64,000 nucleotides of DNA from Trichococcus flocculiformis (lineage in GTDB: Bacteria > Bacillota > Bacilli > Lactobacillales > Aerococcaceae), in NCBI RefSeq assembly GCF_900113645.1, contig NZ_FOQC01000009.1:1-64000 (forward strand), read 5' to 3'. The notes beneath the pieces were generated by a model. The model did no database searches and was not told where the DNA came from. It saw nothing but the letters and a program-made list of their open reading frames with translations. The position numbers and the translations under genes are program-made. Each line of letters begins with the position of its first letter. Position 1 is the first letter of the stretch. Shown in pieces: positions 17,847-28,102 of the stretch.

Positions 17847-18125
17847 AAAAAAAGCATCCATCCTACATCAAAAAATTATGACGTTAAGGACGAATGCGGA
17901 CGCTTCGTGTTACCACCTTTGTTCGAATCCCCCTCACGGCAGGATTCCTCCATGAGTGAAGACTTGCTTCACTCGTGCACGATAAAGGGTGCTCCCTTGA
18001 GGAACTCACCGCTTGTGCAGCTCATCCTTCCCGCTCCGAGGCCATCTTCAACACCGTTCCGTATGCCTGTTCTCATCCAACCAGGCTCGCTGTGATACGT
18101 TGCGGTGTTTACTTTCCTCTTCCAT
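17847..18125 (-). promoter_or_regulatory. Met T-box riboswitch, promoter-distal copy
   Basis: The T-box motif AAGGTGGTAACACG is on the minus strand (plus 17906-17919). The terminator stem GCATTCGTCCT/AGGATGGATGC ends in seven T (plus 17847-17853). The specifier context TTGAAGATGGCCTC contains ATG (plus 18043-18045), pointing to tRNA-Met. It lies directly between the first T-box terminator and metN. Confidence 0.85.
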
Positions 18126-18150
18126 GCGTTTCTATTCTATCATAAAAATC

Positions 18151-18467
18151 AAAAAACTCCCGCCTTATCTGTTGCACTTTTTATGCGCAAGATAAGGACG
18201 AGAGGTCAAAGTTCGATCTCGTGTTACCACCTTAGTTCACGAAAGCATCGCTGCATCCGCCTTAGCCAGTGCGCCTGCAAATTGCTGCAAGTCAGACTGT
18301 GACACTGTAACGGGCGTTCCCGTCCTGTCTTAAGAAATTACTCTTCGGACAAGCCACTCTGAGACCATCTTCAACCAACACTTCCTTGCTTGCTTTCACC
18401 TGACCAAGCTCTCTAATGAAGGAGTGGAATGATTTACTCTTCTCTTCGCTGTGTTTTTGATGTGATT
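18151..18467 (-). promoter_or_regulatory. Met T-box riboswitch, promoter-proximal copy
   Basis: T-box motif AAGGTGGTAACACG (plus 18220-18233). The specifier context TTGAAGATGGTCTC has ATG (plus 18366-18368). The terminator has CCTTATCT/AGATAAGG followed by six T (plus 18151-18156). It is a complete element with its own terminator, in series with the second copy. Confidence 0.85.
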
Positions 18468-18496
18468 AATATACCCAATCTCGCTTTCTTTGTCAA
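18468..18496 (-). promoter_or_regulatory. promoter of the T-box-metNIQ operon
   Basis: Minus strand TTGACA (plus 18491-18496), a 17-bp spacer, TATATT (plus 18468-18473). It is a near-consensus sigma-A promoter just before the first T-box. Confidence 0.88.
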
Positions 18497-18589
18497 CAGA
18501 TAAGATTAGAAAAAAACAGAAAATTTTCAGAGATTCTCATTTTGCTAGATAGAAAACGCTCTCTTTAAATGGGTGATGCCATGGTGCGC

Positions 18590-18618
18590 TTGACTTATGG
18601 GCAGAATAGTCGTATTCT
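18590..18618 (+). promoter_or_regulatory. promoter of the aminotransferase gene
   Basis: TTGACT (18590-18595), 17 bp, TATTCT (18613-18618), about 100 bp before the start codon. Confidence 0.65.
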
Positions 18619-18721
18619 GATTAATATTAAAATTATGTGAGAAAAAGGATATGAACCAATAAAAAAGCATGATCCGAGGGGATTCCGGCGGTGATGCACA
18701 CTTGGATGGAGGATGTACTAC

Positions 18722-19879
18722 ATGGCTTTGACAACGAATGAACTATTTTCCCGCATCAAACCTTCGCAAATCCGCGAATTTGATGAATTATTCCGCAGCG
18801 TGGAAGGCTGCATTCCGATGACGATCGGCGAACCGGATTTTGATATGCCCGAAAACGTCAAGCGAGCCGCCATCAAGGCGATCGAGGACAACGCCTCCCA
18901 TTATGCCCACACTTCCGGCGAAATCGGTGTCCGCAAAGCCGTCAGTGAATTCTTGGAAAAGCAATACAATCTGCACTATGATCCCGAAACGGAGATCGTA
19001 ATGACGGTGGGTGCCACTGAAGGTCTCTTCGCCGCGGCTTTCGGCTTGTTGAACCCGGGCGATCAGGTCATCATCCCGTCGCCGTACTTTCCCTTATACA
19101 GCTATGCGGTGGAACTGAACCGAGGCGAATGCATCCTCGTCGATACTTCCGACACCGGCTTTTTGATGACACCGGAGCTGCTGCACAAAACGATGGCCGA
19201 AAACAAAAATGTCAAAGCGCTCTTTTTGAACTACCCGAGCAATCCGACAGGCGCCACCTATACAAAAGATGAACTGATCGCTTTGGCCGATGCAATCAAG
19301 CAGTACGACATCTTTGTGCTGAGCGATGAAATCTACAGCGAAATCACTTACGGGGAAAAGCATACGTCGATCGCAACCCTGCTGCGCGACCGCACGATTT
19401 TGTTCCAAGGGGCTTCGAAAGCTTTTGCGATGACAGGCTGGCGTGTCGGTGTGCTCGCAGCGGATGCGAAATGGATGAAGACCCTGTTCTTGGCCCATCA
19501 GCAATTGGTGACGACCGGCGTAACGGTTTCCAACCGGGCTGCCGAGGAGGCATTCCGCAACAGCGCACCGGATGTCGAAAAGATGCGTTCCGAATATGAA
19601 AAGAGAAGAAACATCCTCGTTCCCGCTTTACAGGAGGCAGGCTTTGAGGTTCCCGCACTGAAAGGGGCCTTCTATGCTTTTGCGAAGATTCCGGCGAAGT
19701 TCGGTACGGATGATAAGGCCTTCTGCCGCGAAATCGGCATGAACGCCAAAGTGGGCATGCTGCCGGGATCGATCTTCGGACCCGGCGGAGAGGGCTATGT
19801 CCGCATGAGCTACGCGCTGAGCACGGAGATGGTCGCTGAGGCGGCTGAGCGCCTGAAGACCTACATCGCCTCCAAATAG
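18722..19879 (+). CDS. class I/II aminotransferase (PatA/AraT-like)
   Basis: A 385-aa PLP enzyme of fold type I. Lys233 in QGASKAFAMTGWRVG binds PLP; NYPSNPTGA and LSDEIYSEITY hold the ring-contact Asn and the Asp/Tyr. Substrates are probably aspartate, aromatic or branched amino acids; in lactic acid bacteria relatives serve in transamination of methionine and aromatic amino acids. ATG 18722 is used because GGAGG ends at 18712, next to the earlier ATG. It is divergent from the Met T-box operon. Confidence 0.88.
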   Translation: MALTTNELFSRIKPSQIREFDELFRSVEGCIPMTIGEPDFDMPENVKRAAIKAIEDNASHYAHTSGEIGVRKAVSEFLEKQYNLHYDPETEIVMTVGATEGLFAAAFGLLNPGDQVIIPSPYFPLYSYAVELNRGECILVDTSDTGFLMTPELLHKTMAENKNVKALFLNYPSNPTGATYTKDELIALADAIKQYDIFVLSDEIYSEITYGEKHTSIATLLRDRTILFQGASKAFAMTGWRVGVLAADAKWMKTLFLAHQQLVTTGVTVSNRAAEEAFRNSAPDVEKMRSEYEKRRNILVPALQEAGFEVPALKGAFYAFAKIPAKFGTDDKAFCREIGMNAKVGMLPGSIFGPGGEGYVRMSYALSTEMVAEAAERLKTYIASK

Positions 19880-19952
19880 AGGTGCAATCGATAAGAATAA
19901 TTGCTAAAATATAACTGAGTTGAAACCATAAAGCGAAAAGAGGGAAATGCAG

Positions 19953-20141
19953 ATGCCATATGTTCACATCGAATTGCTGGAAGGCAGAACCGACGAGCAG
20001 AAACAAGGCTTGATGCGCGATGTCGTGGATGCCGTCGTAAAAAACGCCAATGTATCGAAAGAAAGCGTACACGTGATCCTGAATGAGATCTCAAAACAAC
20101 ATTTGACCAAAAACGGCGAATTCATAGGCGAAAAAGCTTAA
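19953..20141 (+). CDS. 4-oxalocrotonate tautomerase family protein
   Basis: About 62 aa. It starts MPYVHIELLEGRT, so after Met removal Pro1 is the catalytic base; the ATG at 19947 would bury it and sits on the ribosome-binding site AGGGAAA. Later residues (SVHVILNEI) fit small 4-OT tautomerases that form hexamers. It lies 73 bp after the aminotransferase, probably co-transcribed, perhaps interconverting keto and enol forms of aryl- or keto-acids. Confidence 0.88.
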   Translation: MPYVHIELLEGRTDEQKQGLMRDVVDAVVKNANVSKESVHVILNEISKQHLTKNGEFIGEKA

Positions 20142-20150
20142 GGATACCGT

Positions 20151-20198
20151 AAAATAAGCCAAGGCCGGGATAAAATATCCGGCCTTGGCTTATTTTTT
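20151..20198. terminator. bidirectional terminator
   Basis: AAAATAAGCCAAGGCCGG and CCGGCCTTGGCTTATTTT form a very long stem with T tracts in both directions. It ends the aminotransferase-tautomerase operon and any minus-strand transcript from 20322-20636. Confidence 0.9.
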
Positions 20199-20214
20199 GA
20201 TCGTAATTGATTTG

Positions 20215-20259
20215 CTATAGAAACCATATATCGCCGATGATCAGACGGATCCAATTCAT
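20215..20259 (-). CDS. candidate micro-ORF (14 aa, hydrophobic)
   Basis: On the minus strand AAAGGAGG lies 8 nt before ATG, and the frame encodes MNWIRLIIGDIWFL then TAG. The ribosome-binding site is stronger than for most neighbours. A possible promoter (TTGTAC-N17-TGTACT) lies upstream, and a strong terminator lies downstream. Two genes upstream is an Rgg-type regulator, a family that answers to short hydrophobic peptides. Too short to prove coding by eye. Confidence 0.3.
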   Translation of the reverse strand: MNWIRLIIGDIWFL

Positions 20260-20321
20260 GGGGGAGGCCTCCTTTCACAGTACAGGCAACCTTGCGACCG
20301 AGTACAATGACTACAAAACAG

Positions 20322-20636
20322 CTATTTTTCGTGAAAGGTACTTTTGACATAAAGAAGAAGAAAGATGGCCAAAAGGACAACGATATTCAAAGCCAACCCC
20401 AAACTTGGTGGAAGGACTTGGATAAGCAAGGCGAGCACAATCAGGTTCAGGGCATCGATGCCAAGGAAGGTCCAATGCTGCGCGGATTCCATGCAGTTGC
20501 TGGAAACAAACAACAAGCCGCTGCATATACTGATTGTGAGCCACCAGGATTCTGGTACTTCAGGATACCGTGCTCTTCCGATCAGACAGGCACAGCCTAG
20601 TACATAAGCGCATAGATTGCATCGTTTTGGATTCAT
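20322..20636 (-). CDS. small membrane protein, unknown
   Basis: About 104 aa with a Cys-rich N-terminus (RCNLCAYVLGCAC) and two or three hydrophobic segments in the last 70 residues (TISICSGLLF, LIVLALLIQVL, LNIVVLLAIFLLLYV). I do not recognise a family. The start at 20636 follows AGG(T) at short range; a start at 20660 would overlap GGGAGG. It lies downstream of, and in the same direction as, the Rgg-type gene but after its terminator. Confidence 0.45.
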   Translation of the reverse strand: MNPKRCNLCAYVLGCACLIGRARYPEVPESWWLTISICSGLLFVSSNCMESAQHWTFLGIDALNLIVLALLIQVLPPSLGLALNIVVLLAIFLLLYVKSTFHEK

Positions 20637-20758
20637 GGACTTTACCTGCCTCCCTTCCAAGAAATGGTCATTTTGGGAATTATCACGACAGTCTTCCCAT
20701 AAGTGCTTTCATTTTAATACAGATGGTTCACCTCTTTACGAAATATTCCTATACGCAT

Positions 20759-20790
20759 AAAAGAGCAATCAAACAGTTGATTGCTCTTTC
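20759..20790 (-). terminator. terminator overlapping the end of the Rgg gene
   Basis: On the minus strand AAAGAGCAATCA and TGATTGCTCTTTT pair. The stop codon TGA lies within the hairpin. Confidence 0.8.
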
Positions 20791-21665
20791 AAAAGATTAT
20801 ATTCATTTTCGAGGTTGGCTTTGAAATCCTGATCATCCGCTGCTTCGATCAAGCGGAATGCTTGGTCGATCAGCAGCTGGCCTTCGGGATTGCCCGTCTT
20901 TGCTAAGGCAAGACCTTTCCTGAGATAGCAGACGGACAAGTGTCGGTAGGAGCCTGCTTCCTTTGCCGCCGGGATCAGTTCATCGATGCGCATGATCGTC
21001 TCTGCGTAACGCCCATTCTTCAACAGCAATAAGCACAAGTTGTGGCGCAACGAGACGGCGATTTTGCCTGCGAAGGGATGATTGACGTATTTTTGAATCT
21101 GAGCCAATGCGGTCCCGGAAATCAGAATGGCTTCGTCGATAGGGAACAGGAACAGCATTGCGTTGATCATCCTTAATTCCACCAGATACCAGCCATCAAG
21201 CTTCTCGAGCCTTTTCCAAACAGGGCGAACATGTTTACGGGCGTCTGCAATATCTCCGGTTATTGCCAGAATGATCAGCGCATCCGTCAGATGAACGATG
21301 TCGGTGATGATGTAATCAGTATGCACGTCCAGATACTTCAGGGCTTTCTCCTGAATTTCTTGCAAGAGAGGGACATCGTTGAAGGACAGATTCATGAAAG
21401 CCGTCAGCAGTTGTTCCTTTTCGGAATGATTGTAATCGTTCATGATGTACTGGAGCTCTTCATCGGACATGTCCAACCTGCTCAAAAGATGCCGATAATT
21501 TCCCAGCGTCGGCTCGATCAGATCCCTTTCCATCTTGGAATAGGTAGATTGATGGATCTTATTTTCGGCCATGTATTGTTGGGAATACTGTTTGTTTTTT
21601 CTTATCCTTAGGAGGGTCTTGCCGAACCCCGCAGAATGATTGTCCATATCATGCACCTGCTTCAC
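20769..21665 (-). CDS. Rgg/MutR-family transcriptional regulator
   Basis: 298 aa, the usual Rgg length. An N-terminal XRE-type HTH (about residues 13-68, QYMAENKIHQSTYSKMERD) is followed by a helical-repeat domain with TPR-like pairs to the C-terminus. Rgg proteins often bind short hydrophobic pheromones. A start further in, at MDNHSAGFGK, is possible. A membrane protein and a micro-ORF follow downstream. No divergent target gene is obvious. Confidence 0.75.
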   Translation of the reverse strand: MKQVHDMDNHSAGFGKTLLRIRKNKQYSQQYMAENKIHQSTYSKMERDLIEPTLGNYRHLLSRLDMSDEELQYIMNDYNHSEKEQLLTAFMNLSFNDVPLLQEIQEKALKYLDVHTDYIITDIVHLTDALIILAITGDIADARKHVRPVWKRLEKLDGWYLVELRMINAMLFLFPIDEAILISGTALAQIQKYVNHPFAGKIAVSLRHNLCLLLLKNGRYAETIMRIDELIPAAKEAGSYRHLSVCYLRKGLALAKTGNPEGQLLIDQAFRLIEAADDQDFKANLENEYNLLKEQSTV

Positions 21666-21672
21666 GCGTGAT

Positions 21673-21715
21673 TAAAATAATGGGGCTGTCTCGATGAGAC
21701 AGCCCTGGTTGTGGT
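21673..21715 (-). terminator. terminator after the HAD/HD/lipL operon side
   Basis: GGGGCTGTCTC and GAGACAGCCC pair; on the minus strand ATTATTTT follows. Confidence 0.65.
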
Positions 21716-21775
21716 TGGGTGGTATTATTTTCGGGCCTGTGAGGTTCGAATTCGCTGCGGAATTCCCTGCCAAAC

Positions 21776-22588
21776 TTATTTATTCAAGTAGGTCCGGATT
21801 GCGTGCGCCACGCCGCTTTCGGCGTTGGATTTGGTGATGAAATCCGCAGCTTCCTTCACTTTATCGACTGCGTTGCCCATCGCGACGCCGACGCCTGCGT
21901 ATTCGATCATGCTCAGGTCGTTCTCGTTATCGCCGATGGCCATGATATTTTCGGAATCAATATTCAGCAACGCAGCCAATTCGGCCAAGGCGCTGGCTTT
22001 ACCGGCATCTTTGTTCAGCACTTCCAGGAAATGCGGTTCGCTGCGGACAATCACATAATCCTCGTGGAACTGCGCTGGAATTGCCGGAATCAGGATATCC
22101 AACAGTTCGGGCTGGTCGATGAACATGATTTTTGTGAACAGTTTATCTTCAGGCAATTCAGCCAATGAGCGATAACGGATCGGCATCGTCGTAATGAAGG
22201 ACTCGCGTGTTGTGAAGATGCTGATGTTTTTGTTCGCGGTATAGATGGCTTCGCTGTCGATTCCGTGCGTGTGCACATGGAACTTATCGGCCAATTCGTT
22301 GATCCGGACGAAGTCGCTGTAATCCAGTGTATGTGAAACGAGTACTTCGTTTGTTGCGGTGGACAGCACCAAAGAGCCGTTGTAAGTGATGACGTAATCT
22401 TCGTCCTGATCCAATTCCAATTCTTTGATGTAGCGTTTGACGCCCGGAAGTGGTCTGCCGGTGCAAAGTACGATTTTTACGCCTTGTTCGCGCGCTTCCG
22501 TAATGGCTGCTTTTACTTCCGGGGTGATTTTGAACTCCTTGTCGACCAATGTGCCATCGATGTCGATGGCGATTAATTTGATGCTCAT
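21776..22588 (-). CDS. Cof-type HAD phosphatase (YidA-like)
   Basis: 270 aa. HAD motif I is DIDGTLVD (about residues 8-15), motif II LCTGRPLPG, motif III the Lys of KASALAELA region and motif IV IGDNENDLSM. The IIB-type cap suggests sugar phosphates or phosphorylated cofactors as substrates. It overlaps the upstream HD gene by 4 nt, so the two are translationally coupled. Confidence 0.9.
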   Translation of the reverse strand: MSIKLIAIDIDGTLVDKEFKITPEVKAAITEAREQGVKIVLCTGRPLPGVKRYIKELELDQDEDYVITYNGSLVLSTATNEVLVSHTLDYSDFVRINELADKFHVHTHGIDSEAIYTANKNISIFTTRESFITTMPIRYRSLAELPEDKLFTKIMFIDQPELLDILIPAIPAQFHEDYVIVRSEPHFLEVLNKDAGKASALAELAALLNIDSENIMAIGDNENDLSMIEYAGVGVAMGNAVDKVKEAADFITKSNAESGVAHAIRTYLNK

Positions 22589-23970
22589 AGTGTACCTCCT
22601 GTTTGTTGGGTTGGTAAAATTTCATCATTCTCAAAAAAAGTTGAAAACTCCTTCGATAGCGACTCGAAAAGATTGATGCCAGCTTCCTCGTCGCCGTGGG
22701 TAATTTCGCGCGGGAAGTAGAAACGTTCATCCCCGCGGACCTTGCCCGTCAAAGCCGAAACGATCGAACTTGCCTGCGAAAGCTCCAGGAAACTGCCGTT
22801 TTTCTGGACAAGTTCAATCTGGGTCTTGGTTGTGGCCTGATGCGGCCGGTAAAGATCATAAGGCAGGTCATAGCTGTTGTTGACAGCCGTATAGTAATCC
22901 GGATTGAAGCCCATGCGCTCAATGATGGCGCTCATGCGTTCCAGTGTAGCATCATCGCGTCCTTTTGTGTAGCGGACCGATTTGAAAGGATGACGATTGA
23001 CGAAGCGATAGGCCAAGTCGTTCAGAATCGGATCCTTTTCGTCAAGCCAATGGTTGAAGTAGGTCGTCAGGACGCCATCATCCAAACGCAAGTAATCCTT
23101 CAGTGTCCAAGTCTGTTTGAAGAACGGCGTCAGGAAAGTGGCGGTATGCCGGAATTCGGCCTGTTCATCCAAATAGACATCCTTCGCCCGTTTCAACAGA
23201 TGGCTGAGAACGACCTCCATGCCGCGGGAAACCGGATGAAAGTAAATCTGCATATACATCTGATAGCGGCTGACGATATAATCCTCCACCGCATGCATGC
23301 CGGAAATATCAAAGGCGATACCATGCTCATAAGGACGGATGACGCGCAAAATCCTCGTCAGGTCAAAATTGCCGTAAGTGACGCCCGAATAATAGGCGTC
23401 GCGCAGCAAGTAATCCATCCTGTCGGCATCGATCTGGCTGGAGATCAGTTGCACCACCTGCGGATTGTCGTAGGTCTTGGCGATGACAGCGGCAACCTGA
23501 TTCGGGAAATCCGGACCGACCCGTTGGAGAATCCGATTGATTTCGGTATCCGGTGAGGTGATGATCTCGATTGTGATGGCTTCATGGTCTGTATCGAATA
23601 TCTTTTCGAAGGTATGCGAGAACGGGCCATGGCCGATGTCATGCAACAAAGCTGCGCACAGCGTCACGAGCCGCTCACCATCGTCCCAAAGGCCATCCCC
23701 ATGCGCTTTGCTGGGATAGTTCCGGACGAACTTATCGCAAATCCGGCGGGCGATTTCATAGACGCCCAATGAATGGTTGAAGCGGGAGTGCTCGGCGCCG
23801 TGGAAAGTATAGGAAGAAGTCCCCAGTTGCTTGATCCGACGCAAACGCTGGAATTCGGGTGCATTGATCAGGTCCATGATGATGCGGTACTGGATGTGGA
23901 TGTAATCATGGACCGGGTCCCGGAATACTTTTTCTTTCGGCAATAATTCCGCGGTATAGTGTGTGCTCAA
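22585..23970 (-). CDS. HD-domain phosphohydrolase (dGTPase-like)
   Basis: About 461 aa. The metal-binding HD motif is ALLHDIGHGPFSH, with the first His in HSRFNHSLGVYEIA and a later Asp in IDADRMDYL. Such YwfO-like proteins hydrolyse (d)NTPs. I take a TTG start at 23970 (LSTHYTAELLPKEK) because GAGG lies 9 nt upstream and it avoids overlap with lipL; the alternative ATG at 24030 overlaps lipL by 41 nt. It is the middle gene of lipL-HD-HAD. Confidence 0.85.
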   Translation of the reverse strand: MSTHYTAELLPKEKVFRDPVHDYIHIQYRIIMDLINAPEFQRLRRIKQLGTSSYTFHGAEHSRFNHSLGVYEIARRICDKFVRNYPSKAHGDGLWDDGERLVTLCAALLHDIGHGPFSHTFEKIFDTDHEAITIEIITSPDTEINRILQRVGPDFPNQVAAVIAKTYDNPQVVQLISSQIDADRMDYLLRDAYYSGVTYGNFDLTRILRVIRPYEHGIAFDISGMHAVEDYIVSRYQMYMQIYFHPVSRGMEVVLSHLLKRAKDVYLDEQAEFRHTATFLTPFFKQTWTLKDYLRLDDGVLTTYFNHWLDEKDPILNDLAYRFVNRHPFKSVRYTKGRDDATLERMSAIIERMGFNPDYYTAVNNSYDLPYDLYRPHQATTKTQIELVQKNGSFLELSQASSIVSALTGKVRGDERFYFPREITHGDEEAGINLFESLSKEFSTFFENDEILPTQQTGGTL

Positions 23971-23989
23971 ATCCCATCGCCTCTTTCTG

Positions 23990-24841
23990 TCAATCCGCTT
24001 CCGGATAGTGGTCCTGATTGATTTTTTCATTGCGTTTCTTCATTTTTGTATAGGCTTTTTCATACTCTTCCATCAAACGCTGGTTGAATGCTCCGGGCAG
24101 GAGCGTGTTGCCGTACTTGGTGAAGACGGACAGGATCCGTGCTTTCACCTCGGCTACGGTCAACGGTTTGTCCAGCAATTCCGCCAGGTTCGCCATGGAT
24201 CCGGGATCGACGGCCGGGAAATGCCAGCGGGTCTCTTCGCCTTGCAGACTTTCTTCGTAGAAGCGGCGGATCATTTCTCCGCGCTGCTCTTGCTTGCCGT
24301 TTACGCTCATGTAGATCATGATGGCCACACCGTTTTTGAAACGGCGCTGCGCGATGCCGGCGAATTTCTTGCCGTTGATGCTCAGGTCGAAGTCACCCGG
24401 ACAATAGGAGTTGCTGATTTCGAAGGCTTCAATCACCTGTTCGGAATCAGAAAAAGCCTGCTCAACCAATTCTTTCATCAGCACATAACCGTCATGGATG
24501 GTGAGTTTGGCCTTTTCGGTTTCCGGAAGCACCAGGGAGAAGTTCAGGATACCCTCGTCGGCTACGACTGCCAATCCGCCGGCATTGCGGACGACGATAT
24601 CCGTCGGAACGTTCTTCAAGTAGCGCAGGCCGTCTTCCAGATGGGGCAGGCGCGTGTCCATCATGCCCAGGATGACCAGCTTTTCCATCGGCCAAAAATG
24701 CAAGGCAGCCGGAGCTTCAGCGTTTCCCACCAAGCGGATCAACGCATCGCCCATCGCGAAGTGCGCGAGAGGATCGGCGCCGAATGCTGTATTTGAAGTA
24801 TCGTAGATATGATAAATGTTGTTTTTTAAATAGTTTGTCAT
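23990..24841 (-). CDS. lipL: octanoyl-[GcvH]:protein N-octanoyltransferase
   Basis: 283 aa, BPL/LplA/LipB fold. RNAGGLAVVADEGILNFSL and SYCPGDFDLSINGKKFAGIAQRR are characteristic of LipL, with Cys147 as the acyl-carrying residue. It moves octanoyl or lipoyl groups from GcvH to E2 subunits. ATG 24841 follows AAGGAAG. It heads the three-gene minus-strand operon. Confidence 0.85.
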   Translation of the reverse strand: MTNYLKNNIYHIYDTSNTAFGADPLAHFAMGDALIRLVGNAEAPAALHFWPMEKLVILGMMDTRLPHLEDGLRYLKNVPTDIVVRNAGGLAVVADEGILNFSLVLPETEKAKLTIHDGYVLMKELVEQAFSDSEQVIEAFEISNSYCPGDFDLSINGKKFAGIAQRRFKNGVAIMIYMSVNGKQEQRGEMIRRFYEESLQGEETRWHFPAVDPGSMANLAELLDKPLTVAEVKARILSVFTKYGNTLLPGAFNQRLMEEYEKAYTKMKKRNEKINQDHYPEAD

Positions 24842-25056
24842 AGGCGCTTCCTTATCTTTTGGGTTGTTTCTGCTCCCATTATAGCAAAGTTCAGGCAAGA
24901 TTTGAGTGTGAATTGCAGCGGAAGGCAGGATTTCTTCGCATTTTGGAAAATCAGCCCGTAAATGATTGACCAGCGCTTATTTGTACCGCTATACTGTACT
25001 TGAAAAACACGTGCGGCCGCGAAGCTTCCGCACGATGGTCAATGAGGTGGAAAAGC

Positions 25057-25482
25057 GTGTCTTTAAAAAAAGGAATGCCCATCGAGTTCCAATTGGAAAC
25101 GTTGGTGAAGCAAGAAGGGGAACAGGAAAGCTTCCTATATGAAGGGATGGGCCAAATCGTGGAAATGGGTGATTGGCTCTATCTGCGCTATATCGAAGCC
25201 GAAACGGCTATCCCGGTCACATTCAAACTGTCCCGCGAAGGGAAAATGACGATCATCCGCAGAATGGAGCAGACAAGCCGCATGACCTTCGATGCAGAAG
25301 GAAAAGGCATGGCTATGGTTCCGACGCCGGCCGGACTGATGGAAATCGAGACGATCACCCATAAAATGCTGCTGGAGTTCAAGGAAAAACCGTTTGCCGG
25401 GAAAGTATCCTTGCATTATGAACTCCAAATGAATGAACAAAAATTGGGAGATTATCGAATTGAATTGCAATTTACTACCTGA
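25057..25482 (+). CDS. DUF1934 beta-barrel protein (YwiB-like)
   Basis: About 141 aa, calycin-like barrel of unknown function. GTG 25057 lies 7 nt after GAGGTGG; the longer frame to 25000 lacks a ribosome-binding site. Sequence runs MPIEFQLETLVKQEGE, then alternating strands to YRIELQFTT. In Bacilli ywiB relatives lie close to rpoE and pyrG, as here. Confidence 0.8.
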   Translation: MSLKKGMPIEFQLETLVKQEGEQESFLYEGMGQIVEMGDWLYLRYIEAETAIPVTFKLSREGKMTIIRRMEQTSRMTFDAEGKGMAMVPTPAGLMEIETITHKMLLEFKEKPFAGKVSLHYELQMNEQKLGDYRIELQFTT

Positions 25483-25526
25483 GTATTGTATGATTAAGAG
25501 TAAACTTTTGAAAGGACGTGACACCA

Positions 25527-26135
25527 TTGAAATTGAAGCAATTAGATGGTACTAGCAAAAACGAATTGTCAATGATAGAAGTTGCACACGCAATTTTCGA
25601 AGAAAACGGTGACGTACTGGACTTTAACCAATTATTGGTTCAGATACAGGACTATCTTGAAATGTCGGAAGAAGAATTGGAAGGCAAGATGACACGTTTC
25701 TACACGGATTTGAACATTGATGGCAGCTTTATTTCTTTAGGAGAAAATCGTTGGGGATTGCGTTCGTGGTATCCGATTGATTCAATTGATGAAGAGATTC
25801 TTTCCAGCATCGATGAGGACGAAGTGAAAGTCCGCCGCAAGAAACGCAAGAAGTTGAACGCCTTCGCTACATCAGAAGATGATGACGATGTGATTGACTA
25901 CAACGATGATGATCCGGAAGACATCGATGTTGCTGATGAAGATGAAGAAATCGATGTGGATGAGGATGAAGTGGATGATGTTGATGCTGTGGATATCACA
26001 GATGACGACGACGACATCACAAGTGGCATCGAAGAAGACTTGACCTTGATCATCGAAGATGAAGAGTTTGAGGGTGAAGAAGAGTTGGAAGAGGAAGAAG
26101 AGTTCGTGGCGGAAGAAACGGACGACGAGGAATAG
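25527..26135 (+). CDS. rpoE: DNA-directed RNA polymerase delta subunit
   Basis: About 202 aa. An N-terminal HARE-HTH domain (residues 1-80, FYTDLNIDGSFISLGENRWGLRSWYP) is followed by a long disordered Asp/Glu tail from about residue 110. It binds RNA polymerase and increases its recycling and promoter selectivity. TTG at 25527 is preferred, 10 nt after AAAGGA; GTG 25518 would be too close. Confidence 0.93.
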   Translation: MKLKQLDGTSKNELSMIEVAHAIFEENGDVLDFNQLLVQIQDYLEMSEEELEGKMTRFYTDLNIDGSFISLGENRWGLRSWYPIDSIDEEILSSIDEDEVKVRRKKRKKLNAFATSEDDDDVIDYNDDDPEDIDVADEDEEIDVDEDEVDDVDAVDITDDDDDITSGIEEDLTLIIEDEEFEGEEELEEEEEFVAEETDDEE

Positions 26136-26245
26136 TCCTTTTCCGGTATCTAATTCTTTCTTGACACCTTATGTAATTGGATGTATTATCTTCCTTGGGC
26201 TCCCAAAAAGAAATTCTTTTTGGAAAGCATACGTTGAATTTTTAC

Positions 26246-26287
26246 AGCTCCCTGTTCTTTTAAGAACAGGGAGCTTTATTTTTTTAT
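26246..26287 (+). terminator. terminator of rpoE
   Basis: AGCTCCCTGTTCTT and AAGAACAGGGAGCT form a 14-bp stem, then TTATTTTTTT. Confidence 0.93.
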
Positions 26288-26336
26288 TGCAGCGTTGGAG
26301 ATTCCTTCAGATATAATGATGCACATTTAAAAATAG

Positions 26337-27959
<1,623 letters not shown>

Positions 27960-28102
27960 GCGGGACGTTAAGCTCCCGATTTGACTGATATTGTATTTTA
28001 ATGATCATGTTTGACTGAAAAGGTAGTAAATATTTTCATTTTCTGCTAAAATAGGTGTGTTGTAAGAAATATAGACCAATGGATTCCAAGGAGGCAACAA
28101 GA

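Noticed and set aside
22696-24796. Plus-strand frames opposite the HD and lipL genes
   Set aside because: They are antisense shadows; catalytic motifs on the minus strand are intact.
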